Assembly (NCBI GenBank): GCA_964019335.1
Contig: OZ025662.1
Coordinates: 310,001 to 374,000 of the forward strand
Length of the DNA: 64,000 nt
DNA from: Diplonema japonicum
Lineage: Eukaryota > Euglenozoa > Diplonemea > Diplonemida > Diplonemidae
Direction of reading: 5' to 3'
The notes under the pieces were generated by a model. It saw only the letters and a program-made list of their open reading frames with translations, had not been told where the DNA came from and ran no database searches. Each line of letters opens with the position of its first letter. Position 1 is the first letter of the stretch. Shown piece after piece: positions 29,147 through 40,553 of this stretch. Position numbers and translations under genes: made by a program.

Positions 29147-30915
29147 GGTTTCAAGAGTGTATGAAGAATCCCGAGTTCATCGATCTCTGGCACGACTATG
29201 CGAAGGAGATCTCCGACCCAAAGAACCTTAAGGAGCAGGAAGAGTACCTCAACCAGGTGGAGCAGGAAGCGAAGGAACAGGGCGACCACAGCTTCACGTT
29301 CATCTTTCCGAAGCCAAATTTCTGCGTCCGGATGAACTGCAAAGAGCGGATCTACATCAACGTATGCGACGACGACAAGGTGGAGGAGCCCGTCGAGAAA
29401 ACGACAGGCAACCTGAACGCAAGCAGCTGGGAAGTCCCGATCTGCCTAGGGAAGATACGTGACGACATCGCAGAGGACAAGGAGTGCAAGGTTGTCGACG
29501 CATGCTACCACCCTAAGGCGACCTTCTTGGCGAAGAAATCGGACAAGTTCATGGTGTTCCTCGTAGAGATCGCCGTGGAGAACATGAATCACACCTACGC
29601 AAAGGATCTCCCCTGCACCATCCCTATGGAGTTCAGAAGAATGTCCTTCGAATGCGTGGGCTCCCCTGCAGCACAAACCATTCGCATCCAACCCGTAAAA
29701 GGTAAGGAAGGCGAGCTTGTTGTACAGAAGAAGGCCCCCGGCCACGTTGCATCTAAAACCGCCTTTAAAGGCAACGAGGGTTTTGCCGACCGCCTTGCTG
29801 CTAGCATGGGCGACCAAACGGCAAAGGAAAAGCTCAAAGCACAGAAGAAAGCAGAAGCCGATGCCGAGCTAGCACAACTCGACAAAAAACGACGGGAAAT
29901 GGAGGAGAAGGCAGCCGAAGAACAGAGACGCGCCGACGAGTTCAAGCGGAACCTCGCCAAAGGAATGGGAGCACAGCCTGCCAAGCCGTCCTTCCCGAAG
30001 TACACCATAACACAGCAGGGAACGAAAGGTATCCCCCCACCTTTTTTTTCCCCTTCTTTTTTCAAAAAAAAAAAAAAAAAAGGTTACGAAGACTGCTGGA
30101 ACCGTACCGAAGAGCCTCAAAGAAAGCTTCCCAAGTTTCTAAAGGTGGTCGTCTCTCTTCCGGACGTGAAGAAAGCTACAGATATCGACATGCATCTTGA
30201 GCCACAGGTCATCTCGCTCACCTCGGAGAAGCACAAGGGTATGGATGAGGTCATCACATGTATCATTCACACCAAAGGCATCAACGGGGACATCAAGCTG
30301 CCTTACGAAGTGAACCCAGATGCCGCGTCCGCGAAGTTCGAAAAAGCTAAGAAGGTGCTCACAGTGACGCTGCCCGTGGTGCAAAAGGAGTCCGAGTTTG
30401 AAAAGGAGTTCAGGTTGAAGAAAAGCGAAGATCAACGGAAATTCAAAGAGGACGCAGCTAAACAAGCCGAAGAAGAACGCTTAGAAATCGAAGCTGAAAA
30501 CCGCGTCATTAGAGAGGCAAAGGAAGCCGCGGCAAGACTTGAACAGGAACGACATGACAAGGAAAACGCACGCAGGAAAGAGGTTGAAAGAATGCTTGAA
30601 AAAGCAGCAGAAGACGAAAGGCTACGAAAAGCAGAAGAAGCCCTCAAAAAAGCTCAGGAAAAAGAAGCTGCGTTGAAGAAGGCCCGCGAGGAGCAAACAC
30701 AGGCAAATATTGCTGCACTTGAGAATACGAAGACCTCAATGTACAAAGAGGAACAAGAGACACGACAGGCAGCAGAGATTGAACACGAAAAACTGATGAA
30801 AAAAATCAAGAAAGAAATCGAAGCCGCAAAGCTCTCGGAGAGCGCGGCGCAGAAATCTAGGCGAAAGCAGGCAGAGCTCCCCTTCAGCAACCAGCTTGTA
30901 TTCGAGTTGGACTGA
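29011..30915 (+). CDS. DNAAF2: Kintoun (DNAAF2/PIH) axonemal dynein assembly factor
   Basis: About 601 residues after removing introns 29103-29147 (45 nt, T16 then A20) and 30029-30082 (54 nt, T-rich then A18). The N-terminus shows the PIH domain in its Kintoun form: NPEFIDLWHDYAKEISDP, FVHP-like FIFPKPNFCVR, YINVCDD, VPICLG and CKVVDACYHPKA. A CS-like domain follows at about residues 345-435 (KFLKVVVSLPDVK, LPYEVNPD), then a 150-residue charged coiled coil. Kintoun helps HSP90/HSP70 preassemble dynein arms in the cytoplasm, so the organism builds motile flagella. Both introns are multiples of three without stops: retention would insert Phe/Lys runs rather than truncate the protein. Confidence 0.85.
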
Positions 30916-31050
30916 GGGGAACCGGGACACGAAAACGCTTCTCTTCCCTCCTCTCACCTCCTTTCTTAATTTTAAGTCTAATTATAAAAAGAAATATTTT
31001 CCGTACTTACAACAACTTGCAACCATCCGCACAGCTAACTCTTATCCAAG

Positions 31051-32516
31051 ATGGCCACCGACGGTAAGCAGCATTTGTCGATCGTGATCTGCGGTCACGT
31101 CGACTCCGGGAAGTCCACCACCACCGGGCGTCTCCTCTTCGAGCTCGGTGGAATCCCCGAGCGTGAGATGGAGAAGTTGAAGGCTGAGGCCGAGCGTCTT
31201 GGTAAGCAGTCCTTCGCCTTCGCCTTCTACATGGACAGGCAGAAGGAGGAGCGTGAGCGTGGTGTGACCATCGCCTGCACCACCAAGGAGTTCTTCACGG
31301 AGAAGTGGCACTACACCGTGATCGACGCCCCCGGGCACAGGGATTTCATCAAGAACATGATCACCGGTGCCTCGCAGGCCGACGTCGCCCTTCTCATGAT
31401 CCCCGCTGACGGTAACTTCGTGTCCGCCATCGCCAGGGGCAACCACAAGGCCGGTGAGATCCAGGGCCAGACCAGGCAGCACGCCCGTCTTATCAACCTG
31501 CTCGGTGTGAAGCAGCTCATCGTTGGTATCAACAAGATGGACTGCGACGTCGCCCAGTACAAGGAGGAGAGGTACAACGAGATCAAGGAGGAGATGAAGA
31601 GCATGTTGGTGAAGACCGGTTGGAAGAAGGACTTCGTTGAGAAGAACGTCCCCGTCCTCCCCATCTCGGGTTGGATCGGTGACAACCTTCTCAAGAAGTC
31701 CACCAAGATGGACTGGTGGAAGGGTCAGGACGTCCTCGTCGGCGCCGACGAGAAGCTCCACATCGACACCCTTGTCGACGCTCTTGACAAGATGGTGAGG
31801 ATGCCTGAGAGGAAGAACGACGCCCCCATGAGGATGCCCGTCTCGGGTGTGTACAAGGTATGCTCCTTACAACAAAAAAAAGAAATTTTTTATAACCCTA
31901 AATATAACAGATCAAGGGTGTTGGTGATGTTATTACTGGCCGTGTGGAGCAGGGTATCGTGAAGCCCGGTGAGGAAGTGCTCTTCCTCCCCACCCACACC
32001 GCCGCCAACGCGTGCGTGGGTAAGGTGTTCACCTGCGAGATGCACCACAAGAGGTGCGAGGACGCCAAGGCCGGTGACAACGTGGGGCTGAACGTTAAGG
32101 GTCTCAACAAGGACAACATGCCGAGGACCGGTGACGTGATGATCTACAAGAAGGACGCCTCCCTGAAGGAGGCCGGTACCTTCAACGCCCAGGTGCAGAT
32201 CCTGGACCACCCTGGTGAGCTCAAGGTTGGGTACACCCCCGTGTGCTTCGTGAGGACCGGTAGGTCCGCTGTGAGGATGACCCAGCTGGTGTGGAAGATG
32301 GGTAAGGAGACTGGTGGTAAGAAGGCTGAGGAGCCCCACTGCCTGAAGGCCAACGAGATGGCTGAGGTCGTCTTCGCCCCCCAGCAGCCCCTTGTCGTCG
32401 ACACCTTCAAGAACTGCGAGGGTCTCTCCCGTGTCGCCATCATGGAGGGCAACGGTGTCGTCATGCTTGGCAAGGTCACCAAGACCACTGAGAAGGTCAT
32501 CGCCAAGAAGAAGTAG
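31051..32516 (+). CDS. EFL: Elongation factor-like GTPase EFL (EF-1alpha replacement)
   Basis: 470 residues after a 53-nt intron (31858-31910). GTPase motifs: GHVDSGKST, DAPGHRDF and NKMD. The sequence is the EFL rather than EF-1alpha type, judged from family-specific segments such as the REMEKLKAEAERLGK switch region and the PERKNDAPMRMP stretch. EFL carries aminoacyl-tRNA to the ribosome. It has a patchy distribution, including diplonemids, some bodonids, dinoflagellates, haptophytes and green algae. Codons are strongly biased (GGT, GTC, CGT, AAG), as expected for a highly expressed gene. Only 135 nt separate it from the Kintoun stop. Confidence 0.93.
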
Positions 32517-32929
32517 AACTGATGATTTGAAAAAGAAAAAAAGTACTCACCCCCTTTTTTTTTATTAACGTGTACAAGCTTTTTATTATTATTATTTTTT
32601 GAAGGGGAAAAGGAAGGACTGGCACGCAACTTTTTTTTTAAAATACATTTTCTTTTTTTTTTCGGGAAAAAAAAAAAAAAAAAAAAAAAAAAACCCACAC
32701 CTTATTAGTCTTCCTGCATTTTTTTATTCCCTCTTTTTTTATTCCCTTCCCCTTCAACGCTCTTTTTTCTACCCCCTTTTCCCAAAAAAAAAAAATATAT
32801 ATATATATTATGTATATATATATATGAAACATCAATTTTCTTTATGTCCCAACCCACCCCTTTTTTATTTTGTATTAAAGATTTTCTATAAAAAAAAAGA
32901 GGAGGGAGGGGGGGGGGGGGGGGGAGGTA
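32517..32929. other. Intergenic spacer with AT microsatellite
   Basis: A and T runs surround an (AT)n tract at about 32796-32825, and a long G run (about 32908-32924) lies just before the next ATG. No gene is seen. Confidence 0.55.
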
Positions 32930-34584
32930 ATGGCTCGAAAATCTAGACGTCTAGAGGATCAGTTAGGACATTCTGCAGCGCAATCGGGCTTTTTAACGGA
33001 CACAAACACTTACGAAGACATTGGTAGTAGCATAAGTCAGATGGACTATAATAGCCCACCTGCACTAAAGGAGAAGCACAAGGAAGGGAAGGTAAGGTTC
33101 AATCAGGGCGGGGTATGGCAGTCTCCATTTTTACAGCAAAAGAAAAAAAAAAAAAAAAAAAAGGTTAGCGAGGCAAGTTTTGTCTCAACAAACTCTGACC
33201 TGTACAGTAGTTTCAACGTGTCCACGGCGACGGCAGAGATGATCTCGAGGATGGTACTGTGGACAAAAAAAAAAAAAATAAATAAAAAAAACTGAACAAC
33301 AGCACCCCGACGAGGCCATGAACGATTCAACTATAAGAACCGATCTGACCATCAGCATCGACAGCTTGGTGGTGAGCAGCCCTGTACCACACACAGGATG
33401 GTACTGTGTGGAAGGAAGCATTATAAGTATGTAACAAAAGAATAGCAAGAAAAAAAAAAAAAAAAAAAAAAAAAACTCCTTTAGCTACGTCGAAGCTACA
33501 AAACCTTCGGAAGCGCAAAGGCATGCCTGTGAACAAGACACCAGTGGCTACCTTCCGGACGGGTTTGTCCCCGTTCGTGGAGTCGAAGTGCGACTGGAGA
33601 AACGACGCGAGAAAATCGCAAAAATTCCGGATCAACGGCGTGCGGCTCCCCGTCGAGCGGTGCCACGACTCGCAGCTCAACAGGAGGTACCTGGAGCTGG
33701 TTGTCCTAAAGGCCGACCACCCCAACGCCAGCCGATCTGAATGCGTCCCTTTCATGAAAGACAAGGCCCTTGCCGACCTGGTGTACAAAGGAAGCGGGTC
33801 AGACAAGAAAAGAAGACGGGCACAAATGACCCTCCTCCGAGAAGGGACGAACACATCATACACCTTGCAGGTGTATGTAACTATGTGTCTTGTGAAGGAT
33901 GACTCAGATGACTTTGTACCGCAAAGACTGGCATACCCCCCGCCCCCGCCCATCCTCGGCAACCCGGAGAGCGATATTGGTATCCACACACCAGAGTTCG
34001 ACGACGTTGCGAAGGAAGAAGAAGAGGAAAGAGTGAGATGGAGCATTGTGGGGCGAAACCTCATTGTAGGTGTTGTTGGTGGGGCAGTGGTTGGAAGCGC
34101 AATAGGAGGCTTACTTGGGTTGGCTGCTGGGAAAAGTGCAGCCGCAACACCCCATGTTGTTCATGCCACTGCAGTTGCTACACCAGCAGCAGCCAAGACA
34201 GCCACTGCCGCAAGTACAGCAAAAGCAACAACTGCCGCAGCTGCCAGTAAAACGGCAGCTACTACAGGGCAGCACGCAGCGTCAACTAGCCATGCTGGGC
34301 TTAATGGTGCGTATCACCAGTCGGCTGGCAATGTTGGTGCGAACACCTCTGCGACTTCCTCGTCTGAACCTTCATGGACAGACAGTGTACTCAGTGGAGC
34401 GTGGATAGGTGCCGTCACTGGTTTCGTTACGTCCATCGTTTGTACCGCCACCTCGACCCCCTCCTGCTGCGACCCTTATAGTGCCCCGGCTGACGATGAG
34501 TATTCGTACTCTTATGGTGATGTGCAACCACCTCCAGGGCCTCCAGGGGGGGTTGAGTACCCGGCCCGAAGGCTTCGTAGATAG
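32930..34584 (+). CDS. Glycine-zipper membrane protein of unknown function
   Basis: About 498 residues from four exons; introns are 33113-33163 (51 nt), 33254-33302 (49) and 33427-33484 (58), all poly-A. The frame is maintained across all junctions. A soluble N-terminal half contains a possible C2- or FHA-like strand region (residues 155-270). At about residue 305 a glycine-rich hydrophobic segment (NLIVGVVGGAVVGSAIGGLL) has the G-x-x-x-G spacing of glycine-zipper membrane segments. A Thr/Ala-rich linker, a second hydrophobic segment (GAWIGAVTGFVTSIVC) and a Tyr/Pro-rich tail follow. The family is not recognised. Lack of a signal peptide suggests tail-region membrane insertion. Confidence 0.6.
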
Positions 34585-35250
34585 GTTACACTATTTTTTT
34601 TTTTTTCTTTTTTTCTTTTTGTTCAAACGCTCGTGCGCAAAATAGAGCGCCAAAACAAAACAAAAAAAAAAAAGAGAACAGAAATCTAAATTTACACCAA
34701 GTTACACTTTTTTTCTTTCTCTCTTTTTTTTTTTTGCTGTGTGGTTGTGTTTTTTTTTTTCTTCTCTTTTCTTTTTTTTTCTTCCTCCCTCCTTTCACCC
34801 CCCCCCCCCCCCCCCTTGTTTCTCTCTCTCTCTCCCCATGCCTTGTACACCTCTAGGGGATAAAAGACATGTAAAAAAGAACCGAAAACAGAGAAGAAAA
34901 AATATACACACGAAGAAAAAAAAATGAAAGAAAACACGCTCGAGAAAAAAAAAAAGGAAGAAAAAAAACACAAGTACACAACTAACAACAATAAGTAGCA
35001 TACAAAAGAGAAGAAAAAAAAAGGGGGTAAAAAAAAAAGTATTATTCTAGACACACAACAACAACAAAAAAAAAAAAAAAGAGGCCTGGCTTCCGCCGCG
35101 CTTTGAACACAATTCTTCTTCCTTCTCAGATCAGGGAACGTCCTCCTTTTTGGTCTCAATCTTTTTTTCTTTTTTGTTTTCCTCCCCCCGATTGAAAAAT
35201 TGCTGCAAAATAATTTTAAAAAATATAGGTGGAGGGCCGAGAGCGCCTCA
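34585..35250. other. Intergenic spacer, homopolymer-rich
   Basis: No gene is seen. T-rich first half, C run at 34798-34815, A-rich second half (34860-35082) and a T/C stretch (35150-35190) before the kinesin gene. Confidence 0.5.
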
Positions 35251-36987
35251 ATGGAGCAAGATGGTAAAGAACCGAAGAAAGTATCAGTTGCGGTGAGGAT
35301 CCGCCCGCGGCTTGAGTCGAGAGGAGAGAAGTACGAGATGAACACAGTAAAAAGGACCGATGCGAATGTGTGTGTGTGCGTGAATCCCAACAGGCTAAGG
35401 GAACAAAGCACGTACTGCTTCGACTACGTCCTTGACGAAGACGACAATCAAGAAGAAGTTTACAAGATCGCTGCAGCAGACATCGCAAACTCCTCCTTGG
35501 AAGGCACCGACAACGTCATCCTTACATACGGGCAGACAGGAAGCGGGAAAACCTACACACTACTCGGTACAAAGCTAAAAACCGACGGTTCCCTTGATAA
35601 CGATTCAGGAATCTTCCTCCGCGTGCTGTTCGACCTTCTAGCATACAAGGAGACCTGCAAGGATTCCCACCACCTTGTGATCGCACTCTCCATCATCGAG
35701 ATTTACAACGACCAGCTTCGTGACCTTTTAAACAACAAGCAGGTGCTCAACATCAAGGAGCAGGGTGACGATGCCGCCATAGTGAACCCCACTGTGAAGA
35801 CAATCGGAACGAAGGAGGATGTCAACCAAGCCTTCGACGTGGCCATCTCCAACCGTGCTGTGGCGCCCACGCTCATGAATGACACCAGCAGCCGTTCGCA
35901 TGCTATGTTCATCGTCGACCTTCTGCAGCAGCGCAAGACACCGTCCAACATGACCCCCCCTGACCCGACGCTCTACCTCAACGCTCAGCTCCACAAGGAC
36001 ACCAGCAACACTGTCCCTTTCTCGCGCATGTCGACAGGCAGGAAGAGCAACAGCAACGTGCGTGGGAAACGTCCCGCCACCCCCACACAGGTCACATACA
36101 ATGAGGATGCCGAGTTCCCCATCACACGGTCGACGCTCACAATGGTGGACCTTGCTGGGTCGGAACGTGCGAAGAAGTCTGGTGCGCAGGGCGCTGTTCT
36201 TCAGGAGGCCGTTGCGGTGAACAAGTCGCTTACCTCGCTTGGCAAGGTGGTCAACAGCCTGCACACCAACTCCAAGCACGTCCCCTTCAGGGAGTCGAAG
36301 CTGACGAGGCTTCTGCGATCCTCGCTTGTGTCGGGGCTGTCGCGCATCCTGCTCATCACCAACATCGCGCCCACAGACAGCAGCTACAATGAAACCGCAT
36401 CGTCGCTGCACTTTGCAGACAGACTTCAGGAACTGAAGGCGCCCCAGGGCGGGCAGTACAAAGTGGGCGACAGTGAGATGGAGGTGGAGTACCTGAAGTA
36501 CTTAAGGGTCTCTGAGGAGCTGGGCAGCGAGATACGGCTGGCTCAGACTTACTTCCCTAACTTCTCGTACCACCTGAAGAACAGGACGCTAGGCCAGTCG
36601 CGGCAGGAGAAGAATTACAGAGCACTGACCCAAAGCAGAGAAGAGGAGGAGAAGCGAGGGCAGGCAAGCCGGTTGCGGCAAATGGTGGCAGCTCTGGTGG
36701 CAAACCTTGAAGCCGAGCGGCCCGGGATCGCAGAGAACAAGAAGAAGCTAGAGGCGCTCACTGCAGAAATCGACGAGGAGGAGACGTACCACAAGAGCAC
36801 CGTGTCGCAGCTCAGCAGCATGCAAGAGGAGCTCAGCAAGCAGGAGAAGAGTGCCATGATGCCCCACAACACCTTCGTGAGCATCACCGCGAAGGCAGAA
36901 CAGCTCAGTACCGACCTTAAGAAGGCCACGCTGATGGAGAACCAACTCACGGTACGAATGCGTGACCTCACAAACAAAATTAAAAAT

Positions 36988-37022
<35 letters not shown>

Positions 37023-37102
37023 GCAAATCGCAAAGATCAAAAAGGAACTTAATGACTTCAAATCACCGTTGGAGGAGAACAGGAAACTGTCACAGGTATC
37101 TA

Positions 37103-37162
<60 letters not shown>

Positions 37163-37272
37163 GAAAACCAACCAAAACAAAATTCAGAGCCTGAACGAAC
37201 AGGAGCTAGAGGCAGTGCAAAAAACGAAGGTTGTGAAGGAGAGGATGGAGTGGGCTGGAAAGGTACCGTACT

Positions 37273-37311
<39 letters not shown>

Positions 37312-37921
37312 GGTTTTGAAGATATTAGATGCAAAGAAACGCGTTGAGGAGATGGAACAGGCCGTAGCAAAGCTAGAAGACACCCTGAAGAACCCAGAGA
37401 AGGCTGAACTATGGTCCGATGAAGAAGATCATGTGCCAGTAGACAAGGGCGTTTCACCGTTGGCGTGGAGGTTCGACGGGCTGAGGGAAGGGGTGAAGTG
37501 GGAAGCAGGGACAGGGAACGGCACCACAGTCCTAGAGGCCTTGAAACGGCGCGTGTGCGACATTCTTCAAAGAATTGCAGATGCGAAGATGTGTTATGAT
37601 GACGATGGCCGGCAGTTGTTTGGAATTCTAAGCCAAGTGCGTGTCACACAAGGCCACCTCGCGTGCATCTCAGCAAAGTACGCGCAGAGCGGGCAACGGT
37701 GGAGTGATAGCGCTCAGCTCATCAAGGACTGCAGTTCCAATGAGTCGGTTTCCTTTGCTGTCCGCTCGTTCATTCTGTTCCCTACAGCCACAACGGTTCT
37801 TGACAAAGGGCAGGATGGTGGTCTGGAAGTACTTGAGTTCGTCGAACTTCTTCTTAAAGAATGGCAGAGTACAGGCACCAACTCTGGCGTGCTGAAGTGT
37901 GCTGTTTCTGCCCATCCGTGA
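35251..37921 (+). CDS. Kinesin with N-terminal motor
   Basis: About 819 residues; introns are 36952-37020 (69 nt), 37096-37187 (92 nt with A58) and 37263-37312 (50). The motor domain starts at residue 10 (VSVAVRIRPR). It has the P-loop GQTGSGKT at 94-101, switch I NDTSSRSH and switch II DLAGSER. Between switch I and switch II lies a low-complexity insertion of about 50 residues (HKDTSNTVPFSRMSTGRKS onward), longer than usual. A coiled coil (residues 440-660) and a globular alpha-helical tail follow. The first intron is the least certain, because its in-frame reading is also helix-like. The subfamily cannot be assigned by eye. Confidence 0.88.
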
Positions 37922-38216
37922 AGGGAAAAAAAAAAAAAAAAAAAAAAAAAAAATGAGAAAGAAATGAAAATGAACGAAATGTTGTCACACACACTCTCAT
38001 CTCATAGATAGATTTTTTGTTTTATCGTTAATATTATTTTTTTTTTTTTTCCCCTTTTCTTTTTTTTTTTTTCTTTTTTTTATCTTGTCCTCTTCGCGTT
38101 TCCTGTACATAATCAATAGTAAGCAAAAGAAAGAAGAAAAAAAAAGGAACGAGGGGGGAAATAGGGGGGGAGAGTTTGTAAGAGACTTGACAACCAATGT
38201 CACCGATGGTACTCCT

Positions 38217-38269
<53 letters not shown>

Positions 38270-38710
38270 AGTTCCAATTTTAAAAAAAAAAGGAAGAAAG
38301 GGTAAAAAAAAGGGAGGTTTCCCTTTGTCTCTACTACTCTTTAGTTTGTTAAGCATTCGATTAAGCAAATACGAAGAACAAAAGGGGGGGGGGAGGGGGG
38401 AAGTAAACGAAATTTTCTTTGTTCATATTTGTTTATTTATCCCGTTCTGAGTTGTTTTACTTGTCCGTACACCCACCCTTTTTTTTTTTATCCTCCTTTT
38501 TATTACCCTATGCAAACCTGTGCAAAAAAAAAAAAGATTTTTTTTTTTTTTACTAATGAAAAAAGAAAAGATAAAAAGAAAACCCCCTTTTTTTTTTTCC
38601 CCCTCACTCTTTTTATCCTTTTCTCCTCTCGAGGAGGAGGGGGGGGAAAAAAGAAGAGAATGAAATTGAAAATGAAACGCCTTTTTGTGTTAAAAAAAAA
38701 ACAAGTCCAA

Positions 38711-38744
<34 letters not shown>

Positions 38745-38887
38745 TTTTGTTTTGTTTTTTATTTGTTTCCTTCAAGCAGAAATACCCCCAATCTGGGGGA
38801 AAAAGAAAAAAAAGAAAAAACAGCAAAGGAGGTGGTTGGGGAGGGGAAAGGCAGCAACCCAAAAAAAAAAAAAAAAAGAAAAAAAAA
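37922..38887. other. Intergenic spacer, homopolymer-rich
   Basis: Nearly continuous A, T and G/C runs, including T runs at 38037-38080 and 38219-38261 and an A run ending at the ATG at 38888. No gene is seen. Confidence 0.5.
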
Positions 38888-40507
38888 ATGTTTTCAATAC
38901 TAGTGGCAGCGGAGATGGGGCATGCGAACCAAAACTTTCAAATCAACTTCCCAGCCCATCCGACAATCGACGAGCTGAGGCGACAGACGGACGCCATTTT
39001 CAGACAGGAAGCGAACAAAGTACAACTGGTATTTAATATCGGCAGGTTCCAGCTCTATAAAGAAGGGGTATGGGTGGACCTCACCAGCCCAGGCCAAATC
39101 CATGAAGGATGCCAACTCTTTGTCCTGCCCGAGGAACCACGTATGGCATCTACAAATACTCCTTCTTCCGTTCTGTACTCAAAATTGAAGGGAAATGTTG
39201 GACTGGAAGAGAAAATCGATGCACTGTTCAACGAGTTCGATGTTAACAACGATCGAACTATTGATGCGGGTGAGATGCACCGTGGGATGGAGGCCCTGAG
39301 AGTTGAGTTCAACCATGCAACGATAGCCGATCTGTTCAAGAAGGGCGACAAGAATAAAAGCGGCGTCATAGAAAGAACAGAATGGGAGGCCTTTTGCCAA
39401 CGGTACCCCACACTCCTCGACAGCTTGTTCCTTCGTTTAAAATCTGCGAGAGACACGGTACTGCGTGACAACGACCTCCGTGACGCTCATCAACTTTTAA
39501 ACGATTTGAAACGACAGGCTGCCGCGGCTGAACAAGATTGGGACGCAGCACGCAGAGCATGTGATGAGGCACATCAACGATTCAGCGAGGTCGAACAATC
39601 TCTCGCGAATGCAGCAGAGGCTTCGATAAACCTTCAGAAATACCGGCAAGAAGCAAGCCGTGAAGTGGCCGATTCTGAAAATACCATTGCAGAAGCTAGG
39701 CGTCACATAGGGGTTTGCAAGGATAGGGAGCATCAATGTCAGAATTTGCTTTTGGATATGCAACATGAGATTTCGGCTCAAACAGCACGCGTGCACGCTT
39801 GTGCACAGCAAACCCTAGCCGCGGATGAACGGGAGCGAGCGGTGACACAGCGGTATCAAGAAACCCTTGCAATTGGAGAGGATGTTAAAAATGTTTTGAA
39901 AAACCTTGACGTCGCGTTACGTGATGCCAGGCACAGGGAACAGCAAGGCGCCGCGGCAGTCGGGGATGCAAACCGTGACACAAACATAAGCTTCGAAACT
40001 TTCGAACGCTCTGATGCAGATGTGAACACCGTGAAACAAGCAGAAGCAAGAGCCTCAGAAGCGCACCGAGCCGCCTTCACCACCATCACTCGAATCACAT
40101 CACAACAAGAAATCGATCAAAGAACATTCGCAGAGTTACAAGGCGCACAAGCCGCCGCTCACGACCATCTTGTAAGCATACGTTGCAACATTGAAGCTAC
40201 CATGTTGAGGCTTGAAAGCTTGGAAGCGGAAAACGCCGCTTTCAATCAGCGGAGGTGCCAAATCGAGCACCAGGAGACACCTCTTATAGAACAGGAGATA
40301 CGGTTAAGGTCGCAGAGAAACTATTTGGAGGTGGAGGAGGAGAAGCTGCGTGTTGGGTGTAATTCGTTTCAAACCGCAGCCACCGAGGTTATCCACCAGC
40401 ATGTTCATGTGATCCCTGATGACTCCCTCACTGCCGCTGCCGAGCGTTACACGAACACCGTGTCAAGGCACCGCGTGAGGAGCGCGAGCCGTTCCCGTAT
40501 TTTGTGA
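38888..40507 (+). CDS. BILBO1-like flagellar pocket collar protein
   Basis: 539 residues. The N-terminal about 95 residues begin MFSILVAAEM and look like the small ubiquitin-like fold of trypanosome BILBO1 (short strands, a helix, WVDL, then CQLFVLPEEP). Two EF-hands follow at about residues 115-175: loop 1 DVNNDRTIDAGE, canonical; loop 2 DKNKSGVIERTE. A long coiled coil then runs almost to the basic C-terminus. This order and size match BILBO1, which builds the collar at the base of the flagellar pocket in kinetoplastids. BILBO1's C-terminal leucine zipper is less obvious here. The ATG is preceded directly by A-rich sequence. Confidence 0.65.
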   Translation: MFSILVAAEMGHANQNFQINFPAHPTIDELRRQTDAIFRQEANKVQLVFNIGRFQLYKEGVWVDLTSPGQIHEGCQLFVLPEEPRMASTNTPSSVLYSKLKGNVGLEEKIDALFNEFDVNNDRTIDAGEMHRGMEALRVEFNHATIADLFKKGDKNKSGVIERTEWEAFCQRYPTLLDSLFLRLKSARDTVLRDNDLRDAHQLLNDLKRQAAAAEQDWDAARRACDEAHQRFSEVEQSLANAAEASINLQKYRQEASREVADSENTIAEARRHIGVCKDREHQCQNLLLDMQHEISAQTARVHACAQQTLAADERERAVTQRYQETLAIGEDVKNVLKNLDVALRDARHREQQGAAAVGDANRDTNISFETFERSDADVNTVKQAEARASEAHRAAFTTITRITSQQEIDQRTFAELQGAQAAAHDHLVSIRCNIEATMLRLESLEAENAAFNQRRCQIEHQETPLIEQEIRLRSQRNYLEVEEEKLRVGCNSFQTAATEVIHQHVHVIPDDSLTAAAERYTNTVSRHRVRSASRSRIL

Positions 40508-40513
40508 GGTGGT

Positions 40514-40553
<40 letters not shown>

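Noticed and set aside
38429-38887. N-terminal extension of the BILBO1-like gene
   Set aside because: In-frame sequence is only Phe/Lys homopolymer translation; the ATG at 38888 gives the family-like N-terminus.
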